Shown here in pieces: positions 54,863 to 63,784 of a stretch of 64,000 nt of DNA. The translations under genes and the position numbers were made by a program. Under the pieces are notes generated by a model. It was not told the DNA's origin and ran no database searches. It saw only the letters and a list, made by a program, of their open reading frames with translations. Each line of letters opens with the position of its first letter. The first letter of the stretch is position 1. Origin of the DNA: Pseudomonas tremae (GTDB lineage: Bacteria > Pseudomonadota > Gammaproteobacteria > Pseudomonadales > Pseudomonadaceae); assembly GCF_001401155.1 (NCBI RefSeq), contig NZ_LJRO01000458.1:186001-250000 (forward strand), in the 5' to 3' direction.

Positions 54863-55181
54863 CTGTTAACCCTCGCTAAATTCTGGATGCAAATTATTAT
54901 CATTTCCGAAAAAGTGCAACCCGTTGTTTCGAAAAAAGATGAAATTTAAATGAACATGGCAACGTCTTTTTAACAAATAGCCGGGCACGCAAATACACCG
55001 ATATTCATGTCGGTATAATTCAAAATGCCAGCATCAAAACAGCTGTTTTTTATAAGGCATTTATCTATTAAAAGAAGCCAATGGAATAACAGCAACGCTG
55101 TAAGGTTTTATTAATTGATCCTGTCACCCGGCCAGTCTAGTGTTTGTCCGGTACGGCCCTTCCCTGGGCCATTTGCTGAAA
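54863..55181. promoter_or_regulatory. Intergenic region upstream of acsF
   Basis: There is no gene here. The region is A/T-rich and contains a Fur-box-like sequence at 54889-54907, followed further out by stretches such as ATTCATGTCGGTATAAT that could form a promoter. It separates the biosynthetic operon from the receptor gene, both on the minus strand. Confidence 0.5.
54889..54907 (-). promoter_or_regulatory. Fur-box-like site upstream of acsF
   Basis: On the minus strand the site reads GGAAATGATAATAATTTGC, agreeing with the 19-bp consensus GATAATGATAATCATTATC at 14 of 19 positions by my count. It lies 27-45 bp upstream of the acsF start. Iron repression by Fur fits a siderophore operon. 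Confidence 0.6.
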
Positions 55182-57584
55182 TCAGAAGCCGATGGTCGCC
55201 GAGAGCAAGTAGGTTCTCGGCGTCGACAGCGTGAGGCCCGGCTCGCTGTCATCCGACGCTCCGGCCGAACTCCAGTAGTATTTGTTCATTACGTTCTCGA
55301 CGTTGGCCCGCAGCGTGATGTCCTTCTGATCGACTTTGAAGGCATACCGTGCGCCTACGTCGAAACGTTCGGAAGAATCGATGCTTTTGCTGTTGGCCTG
55401 GTCCAGGTATTGCGAACTGGTGTAGATACCCCGTCCGGTCAGGGTTAGGCCCTGAACGCTCGGCACGTCCCATTCCGCACCCAGATTCACGTTGTACTCC
55501 GGGGTGGCCGGCGCACGGTTGCCATCAAACGTGCCGTTGACGGTGTTGGTCAGCTCGCTGTCGATGTACATCACGCCGCCCAGCAGGCGGAAGCCCTTGA
55601 GTGGTTCGCCGAACATGGTTAGCTCGACACCGTCGTTGCGGCGCTTGCCATTCGGGCCAAAGACCCTGGAAGCAGTGTTGGTTTCGTACGCTGGCTGCTT
55701 GATACGGAACACCGCAGCGGTGAAGGCGAACGACCCCAGGTCATACTTGGCCCCGACTTCGACCTGACGGCTGACGAATGGCGGGAATATCTGGTCTTCA
55801 TTAATAGAGGTCGAAGGAGCGATCTTGCCCTGGCTCAGGCCTTCCATGTAGTTGGCGTACACCGACAGGTCGTCGGTGACCTTGTACAGAATGCCGCCGG
55901 ATGGCGAGACCTTTTCCTCGTCGTAAGCAGTGTCACCTTTCACGCCGTTGGTCCAGTCGTCGACCTTGACGCGCTGCCAGCGCGCTCCGAGGGTCAGCAA
56001 GAGTCGGTCCTCAAAAAAGCCCAGCGTATCGGTCAATGCCACACCGCTGAACCGGTTTTCGGTATAGACCTTATCGTCCAGGCGTGTCGGATTGGCGGGC
56101 GTCGGGGTGTCGACCGGGTCATACAGATTGCTGGGTGAGGCTGCATAACGGGCGCCACCATTTTCGAAGTCCATATAGAAATAGCTGGCCGCCAGGTTCA
56201 CTTCGTGACTTACCGGCCCGGTATTGAACCAGTTGCGCACTCCGGCGTTAGCCGTGCGTACGTTTTCGTCACGGGTGAAGTCGCGCGGCTGGACGCTGAA
56301 ATCGCCCGCATCATTGGTAACCGATACTGCATGGCGAAGAAACTCGTGGTTACTTTTTCGAGCCCCTACGCCGCCATACAGCATGACCGAATCGCTGACA
56401 TCATATTCGGCATTGATCGCGCCAAAAGTATCCCTGGTACGTGCCTTGCTCCATGACTGCGCGTAGTTGTCGCGTACGTCATTAGCATTGGGCACCTTGG
56501 CGTTGGCGCCGACCTGCACACGCTCCTGCGGGGCATCGGTATCGCGCTCGGTGTGACCGATGTCCGTTGACAGTCGCAACCGCTCGCCACGGAAGTCCAG
56601 ACCCAGCACAGCCATGTCGCGATCGACGCTCTGGTGATCCCATTCCGTATCGCCAGACTGCTTCACGCCATTGAAACGAATCCCGAACTTGTCGTCTTCA
56701 CCGAAGCGCCGGGCCACGTCCACAGCTGCACCCGCCTGCCCTTTGGAAGCATAACTGGTGGTAATTTCGGTAATGGGCTTGTCCGTCGCGCGCTTGGGAA
56801 CCACGTTGATACCGCCACCAACACTGCCACGCGGAGAGATGCCATTGATCATCTGGCTAGGCCCCTTGAGGATGTCTACCCGGTCAGCCATTTCCATGTC
56901 GATGGTGTAGGTCGGCAGGATGCCGTACAGCCCGTTGTAGGAAACGTCACTGTTGAACAGGCTGAAGCCGCGAATGGTGAACTGTTCGTAACGCCCGCCT
57001 GCCGGGTTGGTGGAACGCACCGACGGGTCGCTGGCGATGAGGTCGCCCAGGGTACGGGCCTGCTGGTTTTTCACCGCCTCCCTGGTGTAGGTGGTCATGC
57101 TGAACGGCGTTTCCATGAAGTCCCTGGAACCGAGCATCCCTTGCGAGCCTTTGCGCGCAACCTGGCCGCCGGCATAGTCCTGACCGTCCGTGGAGCCGGT
57201 ATCGCCCACAATCGAAGTGGGTGCGAGCTGCAGACCAGCACCCTGCGGCGCCGGAATCAGCGTGTATGCCTGATCGCCGACCGGCACCAGTTGCAGGCCG
57301 GAACCTTGCAGCAGGCGCGCAAAACCTTCTTCAACGGCGAAGTCGCCGCTCAAACCTGCACTGTTGCGGCCGTTCACCAGTGCAGGGTCTACCGACAGAT
57401 TGACCCCGGCCTGACCGGCGAAACGGGTCAGCGCGGCACTCAGGCTACCTGCAGGGACTTCATAGGCGCGCTTGCCGGACGACTCCGCCCAACTTGCCGA
57501 AATGAACAATGGGCTGGAACTCAATGTCAGCAACAGGCTGAAATGCAACAGCGGACGCAAACGGTAGGGAGAAACTGCGGACAT
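55182..57584 (-). CDS. TonB-dependent siderophore receptor with N-terminal signalling domain (800 aa)
   Basis: A signal peptide ends near residue 33. An STN (signalling) domain follows (about 40-110: VPAGSLSAALTRFAGQAGVNL), then a plug (MTTYTREAVKNQQARTLGD ... RGFSLF) and a 22-strand barrel ending ...LLSATIGF. The STN domain is needed only when a receptor signals to a FecR/FecI pair, and that pair lies directly upstream. The ligand is inferred to be ferric achromobactin because the gene lies next to acsF. Confidence 0.85.
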   Translation of the reverse strand: MSAVSPYRLRPLLHFSLLLTLSSSPLFISASWAESSGKRAYEVPAGSLSAALTRFAGQAGVNLSVDPALVNGRNSAGLSGDFAVEEGFARLLQGSGLQLVPVGDQAYTLIPAPQGAGLQLAPTSIVGDTGSTDGQDYAGGQVARKGSQGMLGSRDFMETPFSMTTYTREAVKNQQARTLGDLIASDPSVRSTNPAGGRYEQFTIRGFSLFNSDVSYNGLYGILPTYTIDMEMADRVDILKGPSQMINGISPRGSVGGGINVVPKRATDKPITEITTSYASKGQAGAAVDVARRFGEDDKFGIRFNGVKQSGDTEWDHQSVDRDMAVLGLDFRGERLRLSTDIGHTERDTDAPQERVQVGANAKVPNANDVRDNYAQSWSKARTRDTFGAINAEYDVSDSVMLYGGVGARKSNHEFLRHAVSVTNDAGDFSVQPRDFTRDENVRTANAGVRNWFNTGPVSHEVNLAASYFYMDFENGGARYAASPSNLYDPVDTPTPANPTRLDDKVYTENRFSGVALTDTLGFFEDRLLLTLGARWQRVKVDDWTNGVKGDTAYDEEKVSPSGGILYKVTDDLSVYANYMEGLSQGKIAPSTSINEDQIFPPFVSRQVEVGAKYDLGSFAFTAAVFRIKQPAYETNTASRVFGPNGKRRNDGVELTMFGEPLKGFRLLGGVMYIDSELTNTVNGTFDGNRAPATPEYNVNLGAEWDVPSVQGLTLTGRGIYTSSQYLDQANSKSIDSSERFDVGARYAFKVDQKDITLRANVENVMNKYYWSSAGASDDSEPGLTLSTPRTYLLSATIGF

Positions 57585-57651
57585 GGAAGGAAGCTCTCAT
57601 ATTTGTTCACTTACCTGAAATGACAGGCGAGACGAAAAAAAGGGACAGGCT

Positions 57652-58617
57652 TCACGCATTATTTTTTATAGGAATGTTTTTTCGAGGCACCAGCGTGACC
57701 CAATAGCGGGTCCGCATCTGGACGTCCACCGGCAAGCTGGCGGCAAGCAGTGAAAGTATCCGGTCAGTGTCGTCAACCCTGAAACTGCCGGTCACTCGCA
57801 AGGTTTCAAGCGCCGGTTCCCAGCGCAGCAAGCCGGGCCGATAACGACCAAGCTCAAGCAGGAAGTCGCCCAACGACTGATTTTGAGCGCTCAGTACACC
57901 GTCGCGCCAGCCAGGCAACATGGCATCGAAAGCACTGACAGGCCCTGCTCCGTTTTGCTGCAGGTTCAGCTGTTGCCGGGCGCGCAAAGTCAGTGAAGGC
58001 CCCTGTGCGGGATGTATCTGTACAGCACCGCTGACAACTGACACCTGGCAGTCGTTCTCGTTGAGCCGTATGCAGACTTCGCTCTGACTGACAACGATAC
58101 GCCCGTAAGGCCCCTCGACAGTCAATGCTGCCCTGCCCGGCACCGTGAGTGACATTTCTCCACGCACTAGCTTGATTTGCCGGCCAGTCAGATCGACATT
58201 TACTGCGCTGTCAGTGTTCAGCTGCAACATACTGCCGTCAGCCAGCGATATGCGTTTGTGCTCACCAATCGAGGTTTGCAGGTCGGCGCGCCATACATCC
58301 AGCGGCAACTGTCGCCCCAGCAACCAGACCGCCGGAACCAGCGTGACGGCGCCCAGCGCTCTTTTCAGGGCTGCTCGCCGCGCCTTGTCAGGCCGATCGA
58401 GCGTCGCCATGGCCACATGGCTGGGCAGCCCCGAAAAACGTTGCCTGAGCTGTTGCGCCTTTTGCCAGGCGCGTTCGTTGCTGGTCGAGCTGTCGCGCCA
58501 GTGCTGCAACATGGCGTGATCTGCTTCGTTGGCACCGCCGGACTCCAGCAGGGCCAGCCATTGGGCTGCCCGGCGTACGACCTCGCGTTCTTCGTTCGAA
58601 GGCGCGGAGCGAATCAC
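57652..58617 (-). CDS. fecR: FecR-family anti-sigma/transmembrane regulator (321 aa)
   Basis: N-terminal cytoplasmic DUF4880-like part with REVVRRAAQWLALLESG, a helix around residues 88-105 and a periplasmic FecR domain (GEHKRISLADGSMLQLNTDS, QIKLVRGEMSLTV). GTG 58617 overlaps the fecI stop (GTGA). It relays the receptor signal to FecI. The symbol is used generically. Confidence 0.8.
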   Translation of the reverse strand: MIRSAPSNEEREVVRRAAQWLALLESGGANEADHAMLQHWRDSSTSNERAWQKAQQLRQRFSGLPSHVAMATLDRPDKARRAALKRALGAVTLVPAVWLLGRQLPLDVWRADLQTSIGEHKRISLADGSMLQLNTDSAVNVDLTGRQIKLVRGEMSLTVPGRAALTVEGPYGRIVVSQSEVCIRLNENDCQVSVVSGAVQIHPAQGPSLTLRARQQLNLQQNGAGPVSAFDAMLPGWRDGVLSAQNQSLGDFLLELGRYRPGLLRWEPALETLRVTGSFRVDDTDRILSLLAASLPVDVQMRTRYWVTLVPRKNIPIKNNA

Positions 58618-59123
58618 CAGTCCACCAGCAGACAGTGCTCGTAGGCTTGCGCCATGTAGCGTTTGACAGTGCGTTCGGACACCTGCAGGCGCTCGGCAAT
58701 TTCGCGGTACCCCAGGCCTTCGAGCTGACTCCAGAGAAATGCACGACGTACCACGGCCGGCAGGCCATCGAGCAGCTCGTCCAGCGCCTGAAGGGTTTCG
58801 AGCAGCAGCCAGCGCTGCTCGGGAGACGGCACGCTTTCTTCAGGCAATTGCGCCAGAGCCTCCAGGTACGCCTGCTCAAGACTGCGTCGGGTGTAGAAGT
58901 TGCTTAGCAGGCGTTTGCCCACGGTCAGCAAATAAGCGCGCGGCTCCTGCATGTCGGCGATCTGCTGCGAGCTGGACAGCACGCGCAGGAACGTATCCTG
59001 ACTCAGGTCCGCAGCATCCCAGGCATTGCCCATGCGTTTACGCAGCCAGCTTTCGAGCCAGCCATGATGGTCGCGGTACAGAGAATGCAGGGTTTGCGGA
59101 GACAGGGTCGCTGTGTCAATCAT
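58614..59123 (-). CDS. fecI: FecI-family ECF sigma factor (169 aa)
   Basis: ATG 59123 is preceded by AAGG 9-10 nt upstream; the frame upstream is unlikely to be used. Region 2 (WLESWLRKRMGNAWDAADLSQDTFLRVL) and region 4 (LEGLGYREIAERLQVSERTVKRYMAQ) are clear. It should drive the receptor gene when FecR signals. A Fur-box-like site lies upstream. Confidence 0.85.
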   Translation of the reverse strand: MIDTATLSPQTLHSLYRDHHGWLESWLRKRMGNAWDAADLSQDTFLRVLSSSQQIADMQEPRAYLLTVGKRLLSNFYTRRSLEQAYLEALAQLPEESVPSPEQRWLLLETLQALDELLDGLPAVVRRAFLWSQLEGLGYREIAERLQVSERTVKRYMAQAYEHCLLVDW

Positions 59124-59430
59124 GACAAGAGCCTTGAGCGGTGAGTGCGCCAAATGAGACTGATTCTAATTAGTGTTATATCCCGAGTCCATGCTCTTTT
59201 TTGCAGAATGCCCATTGCCGTTGCGGAAAACAGGCGTCATTGGACCGCAAGGCGTTGATTCGCGGCGTGTAAGAGCGATCTTTTGAGCCAAAGAAAGATA
59301 TGCCGCAGGCCCCTGCCGAGCTGCTTGATCTACGCTGAGGCCTGCGCAAAGCTTTGCTCGGCGGCATTGAACTCGGTCAGCAAATGCCTGCGCTCTTCGG
59401 CGTAAAGAATCGACAGGTTGTTCAGCGTCA
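59124..59430. promoter_or_regulatory. Region between fecI and the LuxR-type gene
   Basis: Two divergent promoters are expected. A Fur-box-like site is at 59156-59174. The rest has no gene; the frame of the LuxR-type gene continues upstream without ATG to a TGA at 59368-59370. Confidence 0.5.
59156..59174 (-). promoter_or_regulatory. Fur-box-like site upstream of fecI
   Basis: Minus-strand reading ACTAATTAGAATCAGTCTC matches the Pseudomonas Fur consensus GATAATGAGAATCATTATC at 14 of 19 positions by my count. It is 33-51 bp upstream of the fecI start. Iron repression of the surface-signalling regulators is typical. Confidence 0.55.
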
Positions 59431-60381
59431 GTGGCCAGTTCTGCTCAAGCGTGTGTACAAGGTGTTCAAGGGTGGTTTGCATCCAGCCCGCAACACTTCG
59501 AATACAGCGATGATCCGGCCTTTTACAGGCAACTGGCCCGCCTGGTGTCCTGCACCGGCTGTGCGACCTTCGCCGGTCAGATGCATGAACTGGCCAATGC
59601 TCAGGTTCTGATCCATGGAATCGACCTCAGCGAATGGACGCTGGACCTGCATGAAAACGACGTCATCGACATCAAGGTGCTCGTGACTGCCGGACTGCAA
59701 AAGGAGCTTCCAGCTGCCCTGAATAATCTATTGCTGCCGAGCATCCTGCACATGCAGGACCTGCGTCTGATACAGCTCAAGAGCCCTCCAAGCAAGCAGC
59801 ACCCGCAGCGCAGCACTCATCAGTGCAACCTCGTTTCCAGTAGCGCAGACCGCCGCCGAGTGATCTGCTTTCATCGGCTGATGACCGAGCGTGCGTTTTC
59901 GCTGGCAGAGCTTTCAGTGCTCAAGAGCCTTTCCGGCATGCTGCCGCTGCTCGGGCAACATGCGCAGAGCCTTGCGCAGCAGGCAAGCCTGCAATACACC
60001 GGGAGCGAGACCGAGGCAGGTTCTCTGGATCCGGTTTTCAGCATCAAGCTGGCGCAGGAAGCCGTGACACTTTCGGCACGGGAACAGGAGGTTTGCATAG
60101 GGTTGCTGACAGGCGGCACAGTGTCCCAGATGGCTCAGCGACTGAAGGTCAAGAACAGCTCGGTGGAGACCTACCTAAAGCGCGCCACCGCCAAACTGGG
60201 TGTCAGCGGCAGGCACGGCCTTGCCCGGTGGATAGCTGAACGTTTAAAGGTACGCCAAGGGTCCAGGGAGGCCCGCAAAGGCCTCTCTCACCGAGCTGAT
60301 TCAGTTTTCAGTCCAAGCGAAACGCAATCACGCTGTCGCCCAGTGTCGTGCCCAGCGAACCGTGCCCGCCAGCGGCGATAA
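59431..60381 (+). CDS. LuxR-type transcriptional regulator (316 aa)
   Basis: The C-terminal HTH is clear (TLSAREQEVCIGLLTGGTVSQ ... NSSVETYLKRATAKLGV, about 213-255). The N-terminal 190 residues are a sensor-like alpha/beta domain without recognised ligand motif. No ATG fits; GTG 59431 is used, and the frame before it is open to 59371. Its last 74 bp overlap the 3' end of the quinoprotein dehydrogenase gene on the other strand. It may regulate the iron-uptake or sugar-oxidation genes beside it. Confidence 0.65.
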   Translation: MASSAQACVQGVQGWFASSPQHFEYSDDPAFYRQLARLVSCTGCATFAGQMHELANAQVLIHGIDLSEWTLDLHENDVIDIKVLVTAGLQKELPAALNNLLLPSILHMQDLRLIQLKSPPSKQHPQRSTHQCNLVSSSADRRRVICFHRLMTERAFSLAELSVLKSLSGMLPLLGQHAQSLAQQASLQYTGSETEAGSLDPVFSIKLAQEAVTLSAREQEVCIGLLTGGTVSQMAQRLKVKNSSVETYLKRATAKLGVSGRHGLARWIAERLKVRQGSREARKGLSHRADSVFSPSETQSRCRPVSCPANRARQRR

Positions 60382-62668
60382 TCACATATTGCTTGCCGTC
60401 GCTCCCTCGGTAGGTCGACGGCGTGGCTTGACCGCCGGCCGGCAATTCGTGCTCCCACAGCAATTCGCCGGTATTGACGTCGTAGGCACGAATGAAGTCA
60501 TCCGCAGTTGCCCCGTGAAATATCACCCCTCCTGCCGTGAGCAATGGTCCGCCATGCGCAACCATGCCCATCGGAAAGCCGATGGGGAAACGCTCCTGCA
60601 TAAAAGTAGTCTTGAGGTTTTTGGTGGTGCCCACCCGGCGTATCCACTCGGTCTTGCCAGTGCTCAGGTCCACACCGGCCATGCTTCCCCACGGTGGCGC
60701 GTTACAGGGGATGCCAAGCCCGGACGCAAGCCGGGAAATACGAACGGCGTAGTCACCCTCGAAATTTTCGTTCCAGTACGGCTTGCCTTCTTGAGTGAAC
60801 AGACGTTTTTCTCCCGCATCCCCGGGGCGCTTGATCAGGTTATAGACGTACGCCAGATGCACCGGCGCGGCCACCAGCAGCTGGCGGTCAGGGTCGACGG
60901 CAACCGCCCCCCAGTTGAACACCCCAATGTTGCCGGGGTATATCAATGAGCCCGACTCGGTGGCTGGCGTCCACGGATTGCCGTCATAGCGAAGCTTGTT
61001 ATAGGTGATCCGGCAGGCCATCTGGTCAAAAGGCGTCACCCCCCACATGGACTTCTCGGTCAGTGCGGGTGGAATGAAATTGAGTCGGGAAACCGGCTGG
61101 GTCGCTGCGAAGCGCTCGCCCGCCACGCCCCCGCCAGTGCCGACCCGCACCTCATCGACAGGCACAATCGGTATGCCTGTCAGTCGATTGAGCACGAAGA
61201 TGTTGCCGACTTTGGTGGGCAATACCACTGCCGGTTGCCTGCTGTCTTCGGGACCCAGCTCCAGGAGCGAAGGCTGCGATGGGTTATCGCGGTCCCAGAG
61301 GTCATTGTGCGAGGTCTGGAATTTCCAGCGAAATGCGCCTGTGTGCAGGTCCAGCGCAACCAGCGCGTCCCGGTATTTCTCGGTATTGCTGCCCGGGTCC
61401 CTGCGGGTGCCGGTTTCATCCGGCGAAGCATTGCCAAACGGCACGTACACCAGGCCATTCTTGACATCGGCACTCAGGGTCGCCCAAGCGACCGGCGTGT
61501 CCTGGGGATATTGGCGATCAGTTGCCAACGGTCGGGTGTCGTCCGGATTCTGCGGGTCGAAGTTCCAGACCAATTGGCCCGTCAACACGTTAAAGGCGCG
61601 AATTACTCCGGACGGATTGCCGGAATCGTAACCGTTGTCCATGACCGAGCTGCCAATCACGATCAGGTCGCCTGCAATCAATGGCGCGGAGGTCTGCATC
61701 AGTGCGTGCGGGCGAAGGGTGCCCATGCTGACGCCGAGATCGATGACTCCATCGGCGCCGAAATCGCTGCAACGTTGGCCGGTGTCCGCATCAAGAGCCA
61801 CCAGCTTCGCGTCGGCGGTGGCCGTGATAATGCGCTTTCCGCACTGAGTCGGCTGATTCGAGCTGCTAGCGGAATAATAGCTGACGCCGCGGCAGGTCTG
61901 GTGTTGCTGCAGGTAAGAGCGGGTCTTCTCTGGCACATACTTCCATGCCAACGCTCCGGTCTGCGGGTTCAGCGCATGCACCTCGTTATGCGCGGTACAC
62001 ACGTATACCCGGTCATTGACCTTCAGCGGGGTGGCCTCAAAGGTGTACTCGCCCGCATCCTTGTCCGCATCGCGCAGGTCGCCGGTGTGATACTCCCAGG
62101 CAACAGACAGCTTGCCGACTGTCTGAGCGGTTATCTGATCAAGACCAGAGAATCGTTGTCCGGCATTGGTGCCGCCATAAGCTACCCAATCATCCCCTGC
62201 CGTTTCAGTACTGCGTGCCGCTGCTGTCGTATTGATCTGGCCCTTGAACGGGTACGGATCATAGATCATAAGTACAACGACGATAATGAACATGACGCCC
62301 AGCGTGCCGCCCAGAAACGGATGAAAACGACGGTTATCGAGGGCTGTTTGGGCTTTATAGAGAGGGCGGACCACCCAAGGCATTGCCAGCCACAACCCGA
62401 TCAGTGCAAACAGGTCGCCGCGGGGAATCCACTGCCATTTGTCGAAGCCGACTTCGTAGACGATCCAGACCAGAACCCCCCACATGAGCGACGCATACAG
62501 GGTGAGCGCCGATTTTCTTTTGCAGAACAGCAGAACAGCTGTCGCCAGCAGCCCCAGAGCAATGATCGAGTAGGCCGGGGAGCCTCCAACGGCCACTAGC
62601 TGGGCGCCCATGTAGAGAAGAATCAAGCTCAGTATCGCCAGTGCGACACCTGTCACTTTCAGAATCAT
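60308..62668 (-). CDS. Membrane-bound PQQ-dependent glucose/quinate/shikimate-type dehydrogenase (786 aa)
   Basis: Five N-terminal membrane helices (about 1-135) and an eight-bladed quinoprotein propeller with GDDWVAYGGTNAGQRFSGLDQI, LVYVPFGNASPDETG and the C-terminal DFIRAYDVNTGELLWEHELPAGGQATP. The family oxidises glucose, quinate or shikimate in the periplasm and passes electrons to ubiquinone. The substrate cannot be told from the sequence. It converges on, and overlaps, the LuxR-type gene. Confidence 0.85.
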   Translation of the reverse strand: MILKVTGVALAILSLILLYMGAQLVAVGGSPAYSIIALGLLATAVLLFCKRKSALTLYASLMWGVLVWIVYEVGFDKWQWIPRGDLFALIGLWLAMPWVVRPLYKAQTALDNRRFHPFLGGTLGVMFIIVVVLMIYDPYPFKGQINTTAAARSTETAGDDWVAYGGTNAGQRFSGLDQITAQTVGKLSVAWEYHTGDLRDADKDAGEYTFEATPLKVNDRVYVCTAHNEVHALNPQTGALAWKYVPEKTRSYLQQHQTCRGVSYYSASSSNQPTQCGKRIITATADAKLVALDADTGQRCSDFGADGVIDLGVSMGTLRPHALMQTSAPLIAGDLIVIGSSVMDNGYDSGNPSGVIRAFNVLTGQLVWNFDPQNPDDTRPLATDRQYPQDTPVAWATLSADVKNGLVYVPFGNASPDETGTRRDPGSNTEKYRDALVALDLHTGAFRWKFQTSHNDLWDRDNPSQPSLLELGPEDSRQPAVVLPTKVGNIFVLNRLTGIPIVPVDEVRVGTGGGVAGERFAATQPVSRLNFIPPALTEKSMWGVTPFDQMACRITYNKLRYDGNPWTPATESGSLIYPGNIGVFNWGAVAVDPDRQLLVAAPVHLAYVYNLIKRPGDAGEKRLFTQEGKPYWNENFEGDYAVRISRLASGLGIPCNAPPWGSMAGVDLSTGKTEWIRRVGTTKNLKTTFMQERFPIGFPMGMVAHGGPLLTAGGVIFHGATADDFIRAYDVNTGELLWEHELPAGGQATPSTYRGSDGKQYVIIAAGGHGSLGTTLGDSVIAFRLD

Positions 62669-62740
62669 TGCCGTCGCCCTGTCTTGTTATGAAGTCCCTA
62701 TTTGCAGTGCTTGCGACAGCCCGTAATTGTGAATGGTTCA

Positions 62741-63745
62741 TCACCCTTTGCGCGTTGCGTCATCCAGCGCAAGGATGGTATGCGCATTGGTGACCGTCGT
62801 GGCCAGTGTGTTGATCACTCCCGAGCGCAGTGCCCCCAGCGTGGCGGCAGCCTTGGTATTTTCACTGGCAATGGCCACAACATCCGGAATGCGTAACAGC
62901 TCCTGAACGGTCAGCCCTATCACCCTGCCCTGTATAGCGTTGACCGCAGGCTGCCCGTGAATATCAATAAAGTCATAACCCATCATGTCTCCCACGGTGC
63001 CGGATAACCTGGCCTGGGCGATTTCCTGCGGCGAGAACCAGCCCATGCGCACCATGTTGCTGTTTTCGCTCATGTCACCGATACCGATCAGGGCCATATC
63101 GGCCCGGCGCGCCCGATCGAGGGTCGAGCGCACCGTATCGTTGCTGATCAGCACGCTGCGCAACTCCGGGTTGGCGACCAGCGCCGGGGCGTAAAGGCTT
63201 TCACTTTCGCCGCCGAAACGCAGCGCCAGGCGACGGCAGATGTGGTCCGGGTTCATGTATTCGCCTGCTTTGAGCGAACCGCCAATGGCGCAGACAAATG
63301 TGCAATTGCGCGTCACCGGCAAAAACACGTTGTCTGCCACTGCGCCCACGTTGCGGCCCATTCCTACCGCGACAATCATGCCGTCGCTCAGGGTTTTGTT
63401 GAGGTAATTGGCCACCAGGCTGGCCACCGCCGAGCGCTGGGTATCCGGATCGCTGTGATCAACCGCGATCAGCGCACGATCAAGCTCGAAGCGCTCCACC
63501 AGCGCCTGTTCAAGTTCGTTATTCATGGCTGGATGCTGCAGCACCCGCACCTCGACAATACCTTCATCGCGTGCACGCTTGAGCAGACGGCTGACTTTCG
63601 CGCGTGACAGGTCGAAACGTTTGGCGATGGCTTCCTGAGTGACGTTCTCAAGGTAGTAAAGCATTGCGACTTCGGTCATCAGATCGATATCGCTGGCCAT
63701 GCGCTGGGTACTGTCACTCATGTGGAGAGGCTTCCGTTTCGGCAT
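62741..63745 (-). CDS. SorC/DeoR-type sugar-binding transcriptional regulator (334 aa)
   Basis: N-terminal HTH (MLYYLENVTQEAIAKRFDLSRAKVSRLLKRARDEG) and a SorC-type sugar-binding domain (MIVAVGMGRNVGAVAD, FVCAIGGS, DMALIGIGDMSEN). These bind phosphorylated sugars or polyols and control their catabolic operon. ATG 63745 or ATG 63721 may be used; neither has a strong ribosome site. The rpiB-like gene upstream on the same strand suggests a pentose or polyol pathway. Confidence 0.75.
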   Translation of the reverse strand: MPKRKPLHMSDSTQRMASDIDLMTEVAMLYYLENVTQEAIAKRFDLSRAKVSRLLKRARDEGIVEVRVLQHPAMNNELEQALVERFELDRALIAVDHSDPDTQRSAVASLVANYLNKTLSDGMIVAVGMGRNVGAVADNVFLPVTRNCTFVCAIGGSLKAGEYMNPDHICRRLALRFGGESESLYAPALVANPELRSVLISNDTVRSTLDRARRADMALIGIGDMSENSNMVRMGWFSPQEIAQARLSGTVGDMMGYDFIDIHGQPAVNAIQGRVIGLTVQELLRIPDVVAIASENTKAAATLGALRSGVINTLATTVTNAHTILALDDATRKG

Positions 63746-63784
63746 CAAAGGCGCATTCTCCCTACTCCCGCCCTGTCTCGTCCA

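Noticed and set aside
55155..55170. Hairpin GGCCC/GGGCC after the receptor gene
   Set aside because: A 5-bp stem without T-run; too weak to call a terminator.
39850..57623. Long open frames antisense to the acs, cbr and receptor genes
   Set aside because: They are mirror artefacts of high GC content in the third codon position; no start sites or family patterns support them.
57629..57634. CGTCTC as the -10 box of a FecI-dependent promoter for the receptor
   Set aside because: No -35 element at suitable spacing could be found upstream.
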